This document shows, piece by piece, positions 41,971 through 50,205 of a DNA stretch of 64,000 bases. The notes below the pieces were generated by a model. The model did not search any database, had not been told where the DNA came from, and was given only the letters and a program-made list of their open reading frames with translations. The stretch's first letter is position 1; every line of letters starts with the position of its first letter. Made by a program: the position numbers and the translations under genes. This stretch comes from JACQFZ01 sp045810625 (lineage in GTDB: Bacteria; Pseudomonadota; Gammaproteobacteria; Acidiferrobacterales; Sulfurifustaceae): contig JBJMVQ010000029.1 of assembly GCA_045810625.1 (NCBI GenBank), positions 62,001 to 126,000 on the forward strand, in the 5' to 3' direction.

Positions 41971-42426
41971 CTACTTCTTGCCGCTGTGGCCGAAGCCGCC
42001 CGGACCGCGGCCGGACGTCGTGAACTCGGTGACGACGTCGAACTCGGTCTGGACGATCGGCACGAACACCATCTGCGCGATCCGATCGCCGGGCTCGATC
42101 GTGAACGTGGCTCGGCCGCGGTTCCAGATCGACACGAATACCTGTCCCTGATAGTCGGAGTCGATCAGACCGACGAGGTTGCCGAGTACGATGCCGTGCT
42201 TGTGCCCGAGCCCGGAGCGCGGCAGCAGCACCGCGGCGAGGCGCTTGTCTTCGATGTGAATGGCGACGCCGGTGGGAATGAGGTGCGTATCGCCGGGTGC
42301 GACGTGGATGTGCTCGTCAATGCAGGCGCACAGGTCGAGGCCGGCGGAGCCTTCGGTGGCCCGCTGCGGCATCGCGAATTCCTTACCGATGCGCTTGTCG
42401 AGAATCTTCAGTTCTACTTTTTGCAT
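41971..42426 (-). CDS. dut: dUTP diphosphatase
   Basis: The 151-residue protein has all five trimeric dUTPase motifs: GSAGLDLCACID, PRSGLGHKHGI, GLIDSDYQGQV with the catalytic Asp region, RGRATFTIEPGDRIAQMVF, and the C-terminal SGRGPGGFGHSG that closes over the nucleotide. It hydrolyses dUTP to dUMP. The start MQKVELKILD matches the family's usual beginning and lies inside the 3' end of coaBC, a 44-base overlap, so the two genes are cotranscribed. Confidence 0.96.
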   Translation of the reverse strand: MQKVELKILDKRIGKEFAMPQRATEGSAGLDLCACIDEHIHVAPGDTHLIPTGVAIHIEDKRLAAVLLPRSGLGHKHGIVLGNLVGLIDSDYQGQVFVSIWNRGRATFTIEPGDRIAQMVFVPIVQTEFDVVTEFTTSGRGPGGFGHSGKK

Positions 42427-43612
42427 GGTATCTCAGAGCGATTTCATGGATGAGCGCGCGCGCGAGCGCATTCTTGGGCGCACGCGGCAGGCGTTTGGTA
42501 CCGGCGCGGTCGACGAGCAGCAGCTCGTTGTCGTCCGCCTCGAATCCCAATCCTTGGCCGACGCGATTCGCCGCCACGAGATCGATGCCTTTGGCGGCGA
42601 GCTTGGTGCGCGCGTTCTGCTCGGGCTCGTCGGTTTCGGCGGCGAAGCCGACGGTGTACCGGCGCGGGCGGTGTTGCGCGACGGCGGCGAGAATATCGGG
42701 GTTACGGACCAGCTCGAGCGTCAGGCGGTCCGCGGTCTTCTTTATTTTGCTCGGCGCCGCTTGCGCGACCCGATAGTCGGCGACGGCCGCGACGCCGATG
42801 AAGATGTGTGCGCCGTCGAGATGGGCGTGCACGGCGTCGTACATCTCCTGAGCGCTCGTGACCCGTACGGTTTGAACGCGCGGCGGATCGGGAAGGTGCG
42901 TGGGACCGGAGACGAGCACGACGCGCGCGCCCGCTTCCGCGGCCGCCGCCGCAACCGCATAGCCCATCTTCCCGGAGCTGCGATTGGTGATGCCGCGAAC
43001 GGGATCGATCGCTTCCCACGTCGGACCGGCGGTGACGATCACCGTAAGCCCGTCGAGCTCGGCCGTTTGGAACAGCGCGCCGACGCGGCTCACGAGATCG
43101 AGCGGCTCGAGCATGCGTCCCGGCCCGACCTCACCGCACGCCTGCTCGCCCTCGGCCGGGCCGAGCACCTGGACGCCGCGCGCGCGCAGCGTTTGCAGGT
43201 TCTCCTGCGTCGCGGCATTGGCCCACATTTGTTGATTCATCGCCGGCGCAACGGCGACGGGTACAGCGGCCGCGAGACACACCGCCGCGAGCAAATCGTC
43301 GGCGCGCCCCTGTGCGAGACGGGCGAGGAAGTTCGCGCTCGCCGGTGCCACGACAATCACATCCGCCCAGCGCGCGAGGTCGATGTGACCCATGCCCGCT
43401 TCGGCTTCGGTGTCGAGCAGTCGTTCGTGCACCGGATGGCCGCTTACGGCCTGGAGGGTGAGGGCCGTAATGAATTGCGCCGCGCCCGCCGTCATGACGG
43501 CCCGTACCTCGGCGCCCGCGTCCCGTAATCGGCGAATGAGGTCGGCCGTCTTGTACGCGGCGATGCCGCCCGTGACCCCAACCAGTACCCGCTTATTCGT
43601 CAAGGAACCCAT
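42383..43612 (-). CDS. coaBC: Bifunctional phosphopantothenoylcysteine decarboxylase/synthase
   Basis: The 409-residue protein has the CoaC flavoprotein half (about 1-190, VLVGVTGGIAAYKTADLIRR, with the decarboxylase block APAMNQQMW and the Cys-containing GEQACGEVGPGRM). The CoaB synthase half follows (about 190-400, ITAGPTWEAIDPVRGITNRSSGKMGYA and DYR). It makes phosphopantetheine from phosphopantothenate and cysteine. It lies directly before dut with overlap, the standard proteobacterial pair. Confidence 0.96.
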   Translation of the reverse strand: MGSLTNKRVLVGVTGGIAAYKTADLIRRLRDAGAEVRAVMTAGAAQFITALTLQAVSGHPVHERLLDTEAEAGMGHIDLARWADVIVVAPASANFLARLAQGRADDLLAAVCLAAAVPVAVAPAMNQQMWANAATQENLQTLRARGVQVLGPAEGEQACGEVGPGRMLEPLDLVSRVGALFQTAELDGLTVIVTAGPTWEAIDPVRGITNRSSGKMGYAVAAAAAEAGARVVLVSGPTHLPDPPRVQTVRVTSAQEMYDAVHAHLDGAHIFIGVAAVADYRVAQAAPSKIKKTADRLTLELVRNPDILAAVAQHRPRRYTVGFAAETDEPEQNARTKLAAKGIDLVAANRVGQGLGFEADDNELLLVDRAGTKRLPRAPKNALARALIHEIALRYHAKSRTEDSRQAHR

Positions 43613-44021
43613 AAGTGAAAGTGTACCGGGCCGGTGGACGGAGACAACATTATTTCAGGTGCCGTTGCAATGCCTCCATCGGACCGGCCGGAAAAATGAG
43701 CGTTCGGTCTTCGGCTGATGTCCTCCCGTCGGGCGACCTTGCTTCGCCGCGGCCCTTTGAGCTTTGTCGCTCGCCGCGGCGGCGGGGGGCGTCGGCCGAT
43801 TCATGCCGGAAGCGCGAGCCGTGCCATCGCGACTGCAATCGCCGCCGGCCCTGCCATATCTGACAGCTTCGTTGTGTTTCACGAGCCCCTCTGTCATTTG
43901 TTGCCATTCGAAACGCCAACGGCCGGCGTCGACACGCGGCCCGCGCGCGCTCCCGATGCGCCGCCGGTACGCAAACAAAAGGAATCGGCAGCGGCGAACG
44001 GAAGTCGCCGGGAGGATCGGG
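43613..44021. other. Intergenic region between coaBC and ilvA
   Basis: This 400-bp divergent region has minus-strand open stretches with low-complexity Arg/Ala content, but none has a convincing start or family resemblance. One fragment (about 43880-43950, minus strand) reads GRWRFEWQQMTEGLVKHNEA, and another frame ends IFPAGPMEALQRHLK. A decayed small gene is possible but unproven. A GGGAGGA site at the right end serves ilvA. Confidence 0.4.
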
Positions 44022-45095
44022 ATGCGAAGTCAGTACCTGAAGCGAATACTGAACGCGCGTGTTTACGACGTGGCGAAGGAAACGCCGCTCGAGCGCGCGC
44101 CGCGGCTCTCGGAGCGGTGCGGCCATCACGTGTGGCTCAAGCGCGAGGATCTGCAATGCGTATTCTCATTCAAGTGTCGCGGCGCCTACAACAAAATGGC
44201 GCATCTCACCTCTGCGCAGTTACGCCGCGGCGTCGTTACGTCTTCTGCGGGCAATCATGCGCAAGGCGTGGCGCTTGCGGCGCAACGGCTCGGGACGCAA
44301 GCGCTCATCGTGATGCCGCAGGCGACGCCGCAAATCAAGGTCGATGCGGTGCGCAAGCTCGGCGGCCGCATTGTCTTGCAGGGTGACGACTACGACGACG
44401 CGTACGCGCACGCGCGCGACATCGCGGCGCGCCGACGTTTGATGTTCGTGCATCCGTATGATGATCCCGATGTCATCGCCGGTCAGGGGACGATCGGACT
44501 CGAAATCGTCAGACAGTCCGAAGGTAGGCTCGATGCGATCTTCGTTCCCGTCGGCGGCGGCGGGTTGATCGCGGGCGTTGCGGTTTGCGTCAAGCAGCTG
44601 CGGCCGCACGTACGAATCATCGGTGTCGAGCCGGAAGACGCCGCGGCCATGCACCGGTCGCTCGCGGAGGGAAAACGCGTGCTGCTGCCGCACGTCGGCC
44701 GATTTGCGGACGGCGTCGCGGTGCGACAGGTCGGCGCGGAAACGCTGCGGTTATGCCGGCGCTATGTGGACGAAATGGTGCTGGTCTCGAACGACGAAAT
44801 CTGCGCCGCCATCAAGGACGTCTACGACGACCGGCGCTGCATCCTCGAGCCGGCCGGCGCCCTTGCTGTCGCCGGCCTCAAGCGGTACGCGGACGCAGCG
44901 CGCGGGCGCGGCCGGCATTTCGTCGCGATCGCCTCGGGCGCGAATCTCGACTTTCATCGCTTGCACCACGTCTCGGAGCGCGCCGCGTCCTACGAACAGC
45001 GTGAAGCGCTTCACTCCGCCGCGCGCGAGCGGCTGAGCGGCGGCGCGTTGACCGCCTGCCTTTCCACTGTCTCGACGAGCGCCTTGGGGGGTTGA
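44022..45095 (+). CDS. ilvA: Threonine ammonia-lyase lacking the regulatory domain
   Basis: Start ATG 44022 follows GGGAGGAT and gives 357 residues. The catalytic PLP domain is complete: PLP Lys in FSFKCRGAYNKM (Lys 51), SSAGNHAQGVA, the phosphate-binding VGGGGLIAGVA and the C-terminal IASGANLDF. It matches biosynthetic IlvA up to HHVSERAASYEQREAL. There the ACT-like regulatory domains should begin (EQREALLAVTIPE in typical IlvA), but the sequence turns into an unrelated 20-residue tail and stops. The last 85 bp overlap the convergent luxR gene. It should deaminate threonine to 2-oxobutanoate without isoleucine control. Confidence 0.88.
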   Translation: MRSQYLKRILNARVYDVAKETPLERAPRLSERCGHHVWLKREDLQCVFSFKCRGAYNKMAHLTSAQLRRGVVTSSAGNHAQGVALAAQRLGTQALIVMPQATPQIKVDAVRKLGGRIVLQGDDYDDAYAHARDIAARRRLMFVHPYDDPDVIAGQGTIGLEIVRQSEGRLDAIFVPVGGGGLIAGVAVCVKQLRPHVRIIGVEPEDAAAMHRSLAEGKRVLLPHVGRFADGVAVRQVGAETLRLCRRYVDEMVLVSNDEICAAIKDVYDDRRCILEPAGALAVAGLKRYADAARGRGRHFVAIASGANLDFHRLHHVSERAASYEQREALHSAARERLSGGALTACLSTVSTSALGG

Positions 45096-45841
45096 AGCAG
45101 GCCGTGCTGGAACGCGAGTGCGATCGCTTGCGCGCGGCTCGTTGCGCCGAGCTTGCGCATCGCGTTCTGCGCGTGAAATACCACCGTGCGCTCGGCGATC
45201 CGGAGAATCCGCGACGTTTCCCAGGATGTTTTCCCGGCGCTGATCCACCGCAGCACTTCCTTCTCGCGCCGTGACAGCGCTTTTATCGGCGCGCTTTCCT
45301 GAAGGCTGATGCGCGCGAGCGCCGAATGCAGATGCGGCGCCAGGTACTCGATCACCGGCAGGCAGCTGGAGTCGGCCCAGAGCGCATCGCGGCCGAGGAT
45401 GAAAACGGTCTTGAGACCCATGCGCTCTACCGTTCGAACCGAGACCACGCACTCCTTGCGGCCGGTCGTGCGCAAACATTCCACGGTCTTGTCGTGCCGC
45501 GGCGATTTCTGCGCGCCGCGATCCAGCGCCAGCAAGCGTGTGCCGTCGCCCGCAAAGAATGATTCGAACGCGCGTGTGCCGAGCGTCTCGTACAGGTTGC
45601 ACAACGATGTTTCGAGCTCGGTGACGTCATGCGTCGACCAGACGCCGACGCCGGACGCGTGCGTCGCGCGGCGCGGGTCGCGCACGACGACGGCGACGAC
45701 GAGATCGGTCGAGACGATTTTGTCGAGCATGCGACAAGCAGACAGCAGCTGTCGCATCGTCTGAGCGCTGAAGCAGACATCGAAAATTCGGAGGATGACG
45801 GCGAGCTCTCCCTGAGACAGAACTTCGGCAAGATGTCGCAT
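45011..45841 (-). CDS. LuxR family regulator, divergent to the leuA-like cluster
   Basis: ATG 45841 is chosen because it follows GGAGAGGGAG, giving 276 residues. The C-terminal LuxR/GerE helix-turn-helix is clear (about 189-249, LSRREKEVLRWISAGKT and ERTVVFHAQNAMRKLGA). The N-terminal domain (about 1-180) has the length of an autoinducer-binding domain, but I do not see the canonical Trp/Tyr/Asp/Pro ligand set, so its signal may not be an acyl-homoserine lactone. The last 27 residues lie antisense to the ilvA tail. It is transcribed away from the 14-gene cluster, with lux-box-like sites between, so it is the likely pathway regulator. No luxI is nearby. Confidence 0.88.
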   Translation of the reverse strand: MRHLAEVLSQGELAVILRIFDVCFSAQTMRQLLSACRMLDKIVSTDLVVAVVVRDPRRATHASGVGVWSTHDVTELETSLCNLYETLGTRAFESFFAGDGTRLLALDRGAQKSPRHDKTVECLRTTGRKECVVSVRTVERMGLKTVFILGRDALWADSSCLPVIEYLAPHLHSALARISLQESAPIKALSRREKEVLRWISAGKTSWETSRILRIAERTVVFHAQNAMRKLGATSRAQAIALAFQHGLLQPPKALVETVERQAVNAPPLSRSRAAE

Positions 45842-45893
45842 AGTGCTCCCTCTCCTGTATCCGTTCAGGCTTTCTCCGAAGCGACCGGCATAC

Positions 45894-45992
45894 GTTATCG
45901 TCCCGGCCCCGGCAAAGCGAGCCGTCCTGTAAGAACAGACAGGTGATCCTGTAAGAACGAACAGCTTGAGGGGCGCGCGCGGCACGGATACT
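45894..45992. promoter_or_regulatory. Predicted divergent promoters of luxR and the cluster
   Basis: On the minus strand GATAAC (complement of 45894-45899) could be the luxR -10. On the plus strand GATACT (45987-45992) could be the -10 for the cluster. If transcription starts seven bases downstream, the cluster start is near 45999, which places the centre of lux-box site 2 (45956.5) at -42.5, the standard class II position for LuxR activators. Site 1 would be at about -47 from the luxR start. Confidence 0.5.
45925..45966. promoter_or_regulatory. Two tandem lux-box-like operators
   Basis: Site 1, TCCTGTAAGAACAGACAGGT (45925-45944), and site 2, TCCTGTAAGAACGAACAGCT (45947-45966), both have the CCTGT-N8-ACAG layout of the classical Vibrio fischeri lux box. 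Each matches 15 of its 20 positions by my count. They share TCCTGTAAGAAC and are 22 bp apart, two helical turns. They lie 84 bp from the luxR start and 286 bp from the leuA-like start. Confidence 0.75.
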
Positions 45993-46102
45993 TTGCGCGC
46001 CGTGAGTCGGCTTCGTGCGAAGCGGTTTGATCGAGCGATTGCGCGCGTCGTCGACGACACGGCGCACCGTCGTGAAGCATCGAGCGACAACGAGCGGGTA
46101 TC

Positions 46103-46173
46103 GAATCAACACGGCGCGCTGTGACGGGTACTCAAGAGGTGTCCTCGACGTTCGGCGCCTCTAGTGTTGATTC
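46103..46173. other. 10-bp inverted repeat in the cluster leader
   Basis: GAATCAACAC (46103-46112) and GTGTTGATTC (46164-46173) are perfect reverse complements 51 bp apart, within the long leader of the leuA-like gene. They could form a stem in the mRNA or be paired binding sites. Nothing else identifiable lies in this stretch. Confidence 0.45.
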
Positions 46174-46251
46174 TAGTTCGGCGAAAAGCCGTGCGTGCGC
46201 CGCCGGCAAAGATGCCGTACCGGTGGATGGACGAAAGCAACGGAGGCTGAC

Positions 46252-47460
46252 ATGGAAAAGCACTTACTTCGGCACATCAACGTCTTCGACACCACGCTGC
46301 GCGACGGGGAGCAGGCGCCGAGCTATTCGCTCGGTATCGATCAGAAGCTCGAAGTCGCCGCGGCGCTCGAGCATATCGGCGTGAACACCATCGAGACCGG
46401 ATTCCCGGCGTCGTCGCCGACGGATTTCGAGGCGACGCGTCAGATTTGCCGGACGATCAAGCGCGCGACGCTCTGCGGATTCGCGCGCGCCACGAAGGAA
46501 GACATCGAAGCGTGCGCCGCGGCGATGGCAGAGGCGTCCGATGCGCAAGTACAGATCGCCTCTGTCGGCTCCGATATCCACATTCGATACAAGCGCGGCG
46601 TCACGCGCCAGCAAGTCATCGACGAAGCGGTCGCGGCGATCGATCACGCGCATCGCGTCGGGTTCAAACAGGTTTCGCTCGCGCTCGAAGATGCGACGCG
46701 CGGCGACTTGCGCTTCATGAAGCAGTTGATCGGCGAAGGTCTCGAGCGCGGCATCACCGCGATTGCGATTCCGGACACGGTTGGCTGTTGCCTGCCCGCG
46801 GAGTTCTATGCGCTGATCAAGGAGCTGCGCGAGTTCGTGGGCGAGGACATCCGCATCTCGGTGCATTGCCACAACGACATGGGGCTGGCTGTTGCGAACA
46901 GCATCGCCGGCATCGAAGCGGGCGGCGACGAAGTCCAGTTGACGCTGCTCGGCATCGGCGAGCGCGCCGGCAATACCAGCATGGAGGAATTCATCGCCGT
47001 GCTGAACAACAAGGCCGAGCGCCTGAACTGCGTGCACGACATCATTCATCACCGTCTGTACGACGCGTGCAATCGTCTAGCCGGTTGCCTCGGCTTGGAC
47101 ATCCCGCTGCACAAGCCGATCGTTGGACGCAACGCCTTCGCGACCGAGGCGGGCATGCACCAGCAGGGCGTCTTGAAACATCGCTTCACTTACGAGTTCA
47201 TGCGCGCGGAGGATTACGGCGCGCAGCCGCGCACCGTCATCGGCCGCCATAGCGGGCGCAACATCCTGCGCCATCGCCTGAGCAGGGCCGGGATCAAAGA
47301 CGTCGACGCGCGCGCGCTCGACGCTCTGTACAGCACGATCATGGGCGAGGAGCGCGTCGAGCGTTACAACGATCCGCAGCTGCTCGCCGAGAAGTACCGC
47401 GAAGTGCTTGCCGCCGGCGGGCCGGTGATCGAGCGGCTTGCCGCCGTGGGGCGGGCGTGA
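46252..47460 (+). CDS. LeuA/homocitrate synthase family condensing enzyme without regulatory domain
   Basis: ATG 46252 follows CGGAGG and gives 402 residues. The TIM-barrel condensing domain is complete: INVFDTTLRDGEQAP (active site Arg-Asp), the metal-binding VHCHNDMGLAVANS and GIGERAGNTSMEE. A linker domain with ATEAGMHQQGVLKHRFTYE and GRHSGRN follows. The protein ends where the LeuA allosteric domain would start, as in homocitrate, citramalate and archaeal-type isopropylmalate synthases. It should join acetyl-CoA to a 2-oxo acid; which one is not predictable. It leads a tight operon containing LeuC- and LeuD-like genes, so chain elongation of a 2-oxo acid is likely. Confidence 0.88.
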   Translation: MEKHLLRHINVFDTTLRDGEQAPSYSLGIDQKLEVAAALEHIGVNTIETGFPASSPTDFEATRQICRTIKRATLCGFARATKEDIEACAAAMAEASDAQVQIASVGSDIHIRYKRGVTRQQVIDEAVAAIDHAHRVGFKQVSLALEDATRGDLRFMKQLIGEGLERGITAIAIPDTVGCCLPAEFYALIKELREFVGEDIRISVHCHNDMGLAVANSIAGIEAGGDEVQLTLLGIGERAGNTSMEEFIAVLNNKAERLNCVHDIIHHRLYDACNRLAGCLGLDIPLHKPIVGRNAFATEAGMHQQGVLKHRFTYEFMRAEDYGAQPRTVIGRHSGRNILRHRLSRAGIKDVDARALDALYSTIMGEERVERYNDPQLLAEKYREVLAAGGPVIERLAAVGRA

Positions 47461-48197
47461 TGCGACGCGACGTCCTGACGCCCGCGACGCCGCGCGTCGA
47501 TCCCGGCTACACCGAGCAGCAGGTGGTCGACGCGGTCGGCGCCATCCGCCGCGGCGGCCTCGTGCTGTTGAAGGGCGACATCGGCTACGGACTTTTCGGC
47601 ATTTCCGAGCGCGCGATCCGAAAGATGTACGAGATCAAGGGCCGTCCGTACTCGAATCCGTGCATCGTCATCGGAAACCTGGACGTGCTCGCCGACATCA
47701 GCCGCATTCCCGACCCGGAGATCGGGGACTGGATCCGGGAAACGGCGTCGTGGACCACGCTCGCGGTGGTGCTGCCGGTCAATCCGCAGAGCCGCCTGCT
47801 CGCCAAATTGCCGGCATGGGTTTACGCGCAGACGGTGACGAACGCGACGGTCGCGGCGTTCCTCAATACCGGCGAATTCCTGGAGAAGGTGATCGCACGC
47901 GCGTTTCGCGAAGAGATTCTCTTCGTCGGTTCGTCCGCGAATTTGTCCTCGCGCGGGAACATCTTCGATTTTGCAGAGCTGCCCGCGCATTTCGTGCAGG
48001 GCGCCGACTTTTATCTCGATCACGGCAAGGCGCGGTACGCGAATCCCGAGCGTAAGGCGACCACCATCGTCAATTTCACCAACTGGACCGTCAAGCGCCG
48101 CGGTGTCAACTGGGAAAAGATCGAGCCGTCGTTTTGGCGTTTGAAGCAGTCCCTCGACGGCCGGCGCAACCCAACCAACGAAAGGAGTGTGTCATGA
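47460..48197 (+). CDS. Sua5/YrdC/YciO family protein, first copy
   Basis: The start ATG overlaps the preceding stop (TGATG); a GTG three bases upstream is the alternative. The 245-residue protein has the YrdC fold with the KxR motif in YEIKGRPYSNP and the SxN motif in FVGSSANLSSRGN, the residues that bind ATP and carbonate in threonylcarbamoyl-AMP synthases. It is an unusual member: the C-terminal part (TTIVNFTNWTVKRRGVNWEK) is not that of Sua5, and the context is biosynthetic. It may form a carbamoyl-adenylate on another amino acid. A second, different copy is encoded three genes downstream. Confidence 0.82.
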   Translation: MRRDVLTPATPRVDPGYTEQQVVDAVGAIRRGGLVLLKGDIGYGLFGISERAIRKMYEIKGRPYSNPCIVIGNLDVLADISRIPDPEIGDWIRETASWTTLAVVLPVNPQSRLLAKLPAWVYAQTVTNATVAAFLNTGEFLEKVIARAFREEILFVGSSANLSSRGNIFDFAELPAHFVQGADFYLDHGKARYANPERKATTIVNFTNWTVKRRGVNWEKIEPSFWRLKQSLDGRRNPTNERSVS

Positions 48198-49417
48198 CCA
48201 TGCTCGATACCGACACGACCGTCGAAGCCAAGGACGCGGGTACGCCGTTGTCGGACACGTCCGCGAAGGGGCGCGGCCGGATGGGCCCGCGATTCGACTT
48301 CAAGCAATTCGACTGCGACTCGCACGTCCAGGAGACCGGCAACAGCTGGGAGCTGTACCTCGACGAGGCGTTCCGCGATCGCCGGCCGCGCGTGATCGAC
48401 AACTCGCACGTCTCGCAGCGTCCGGAGCGCAACAAGACCTGGTACATCGACGGGCGGCTGGTGCCGAAGAATCAGGGCGCGGGCGGCGTCGTCATGAGCA
48501 CGCCCGCAGAGATGGACTTTGCGAAGAGTAAGCCGGTGCCGGTCGAGGTGCAGGCGTGCACCGACCCGATTCAGCGTGCGGACTTCATGCGCCGGGCGGG
48601 TGTGGACCGTACGGTGCTGTTCTCGACGCTGTTTCTGGAGACGCTTACCGACGACCTCGTCTACGAAGCGGCGTTGATGCGCGCCTGGAACGACTGGATG
48701 GCCGACATGTGCCGGCAGGCGCCGGACACGCTCCAGTTCGCCGCGCTCGTGCCGATTCGCGATCCGCATCTCGCCGTTCGCGAGATGCTGCATGCGCGCG
48801 AGCGCGGCGCGGCGACGGTGATGATTCTGCCGACCGCGGGCGAGCGCATGCTGCACGATCCGCTGCTCGATCCGTTCTGGTCGGAAGCGCAAAACATTAA
48901 CATGCCGGTGTCGGTGCACATCGGCTGGCCGAATCCGCGCGTGACCAACGAGTGCACCTCGCCGGCCTCGATCTTCCTCGGCGCTTTCGATACCTCGGTA
49001 TGGTGGGGCTATCTCAGCTTTCTCGCCGGCGGCATCTTCGATCGCTTCAAGCATCTCAAAGTCGCGTTCATGGAGCACGATGCACGCTTCTTCGAGGTTT
49101 TCCTCGCGCGCGCGATGCACTGGTACCCGACCGCTGCCTGCAAACCGTGGCCGGCCAAGAAGTCGCCGGAAGCGTATTTGCGCGAGCACGCGGTGTATTT
49201 CTCGTTCGAGGGCGATTACGCGTTCATGCCGGAGTTTCTGGAGATCGCCGGTCCTGACCGCGTGATGGGCGCGTTCGATTTTCCGCACACCCACTACGGC
49301 GTGGCGAGCATCAGCGCGTCTTTCGATTTCATGCGCGATCACGACGGCCTGAGCGACGAAATGAAGCGCAAGGTGCTGCACGACAACTGCGCGGCGTTCT
49401 ACGGCTTCACCGATTGA
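48194..49417 (+). CDS. Amidohydrolase-2 family metal-dependent hydrolase/decarboxylase
   Basis: ATG 48194 follows AAAGGAGTG and overlaps the previous stop (ATGA), giving 407 residues. The TIM-barrel family is recognised by the N-terminal metal site FDCDSHVQE (DxxSH in place of HxH), the central PVSVHIGWPN His, the Glu in VAFMEHDARFFEVF and the Asp in MGAFDFPHTHYG. Relatives (ACMSD, 2-hydroxy acid decarboxylases and hydrolases) remove CO2 or split C-C or C-N bonds. The substrate here should come from the surrounding pathway. Confidence 0.86.
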   Translation: MTMLDTDTTVEAKDAGTPLSDTSAKGRGRMGPRFDFKQFDCDSHVQETGNSWELYLDEAFRDRRPRVIDNSHVSQRPERNKTWYIDGRLVPKNQGAGGVVMSTPAEMDFAKSKPVPVEVQACTDPIQRADFMRRAGVDRTVLFSTLFLETLTDDLVYEAALMRAWNDWMADMCRQAPDTLQFAALVPIRDPHLAVREMLHARERGAATVMILPTAGERMLHDPLLDPFWSEAQNINMPVSVHIGWPNPRVTNECTSPASIFLGAFDTSVWWGYLSFLAGGIFDRFKHLKVAFMEHDARFFEVFLARAMHWYPTAACKPWPAKKSPEAYLREHAVYFSFEGDYAFMPEFLEIAGPDRVMGAFDFPHTHYGVASISASFDFMRDHDGLSDEMKRKVLHDNCAAFYGFTD

Positions 49418-49439
49418 TTTTGGCACAGGGAGGTTTGGC

Positions 49440-50195
49440 GTGTTGCATTCCAACGCTGGAGTCGACGTCGACGCGGTGCTCGTCGATTGTGCCCGCATCG
49501 TGCAGGCCAAGAAAAACGCCCGGCATCGTTTCGTCACGGACGTCGCGCGCGAGCGGCCGTCGGTGGCGGCGCTCGGGCGCTGGGCATTGCAGAAATATCA
49601 CCAGGTGTACCTGCAAAATCGGATCTTCAGCATCATTCATTCGAAGTCCGACGATGAAGACGTGCGTCAATTCATGGTGGAGCAACTCGTCGCCGAGGAA
49701 ACATCGATCACCTGCGGGAGCGACAGCCATTACAACCTGATGCGCCGCTTCGCGCAGGCATGCGGCGTGCCGCCGGGGCAGTTCAACGACGTAACGATCG
49801 CCCCGCAAGTTCGCGTTTATGTGGACACGCTCCTCGCCATCATGCGCGAAGAGCCGGTCGCCGTGGCGCTGCTCGCCGTCTACGCGATCGAAAGCCAGTC
49901 GGGGGAGAGCGTCGGCAAGTTGCTCGCGGCGCTGCGCGCCGACGGGCGTTTTACCGAAGCGGAGCTCGAATGGTTCGCGGTGCACGCCGACGCGGACGAC
50001 GATCATGCGGAAGAGGGATTGCGGCTCGTGCGCAAGTATGCGGGCGAAGTGCCGGACTTCGCCACGCGTGCGCCGCGGACGGTGGAGCGCATCTGCGACG
50101 CTTGGCTCGTGCTGCACGATTTTTACCACTCGCTGCTCGCCGGTTCCGCGACGCAAGCGCGTACGGCGCCGCCGCACGCGGCGGCCGTTCGCTGA
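49440..50195 (+). CDS. Heme-oxygenase-like diiron enzyme (HDO/PqqC-like fold)
   Basis: The gene starts with GTG behind AGGGAGG and gives 251 residues. The all-helical sequence carries the diiron ligand pattern of the HDO family: Glu in LVAEETSI (86/87), His in SHYNLMRRF (97), Glu in YAIESQSGE (151) and the H-x3-D-x2-H set in VHADADDDH (182, 186, 189), the same spacing as in CADD. Characterised members (UndA, SznF, BesC, CADD) use O2 to cleave C-C bonds, N-oxygenate or fragment amino acids. It is therefore the probable oxidative tailoring enzyme of the cluster. Confidence 0.82.
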   Translation: MLHSNAGVDVDAVLVDCARIVQAKKNARHRFVTDVARERPSVAALGRWALQKYHQVYLQNRIFSIIHSKSDDEDVRQFMVEQLVAEETSITCGSDSHYNLMRRFAQACGVPPGQFNDVTIAPQVRVYVDTLLAIMREEPVAVALLAVYAIESQSGESVGKLLAALRADGRFTEAELEWFAVHADADDDHAEEGLRLVRKYAGEVPDFATRAPRTVERICDAWLVLHDFYHSLLAGSATQARTAPPHAAAVR

Positions 50196-50205
50196 GGTGT
50201 GCGCC

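Noticed and set aside
43650..44156. Minus-strand frames in the coaBC-ilvA gap with short protein-like fragments
   Set aside because: Fragments lie in different frames, lack a start with a ribosome binding site and match no family I know; recorded only as a possible decayed gene.
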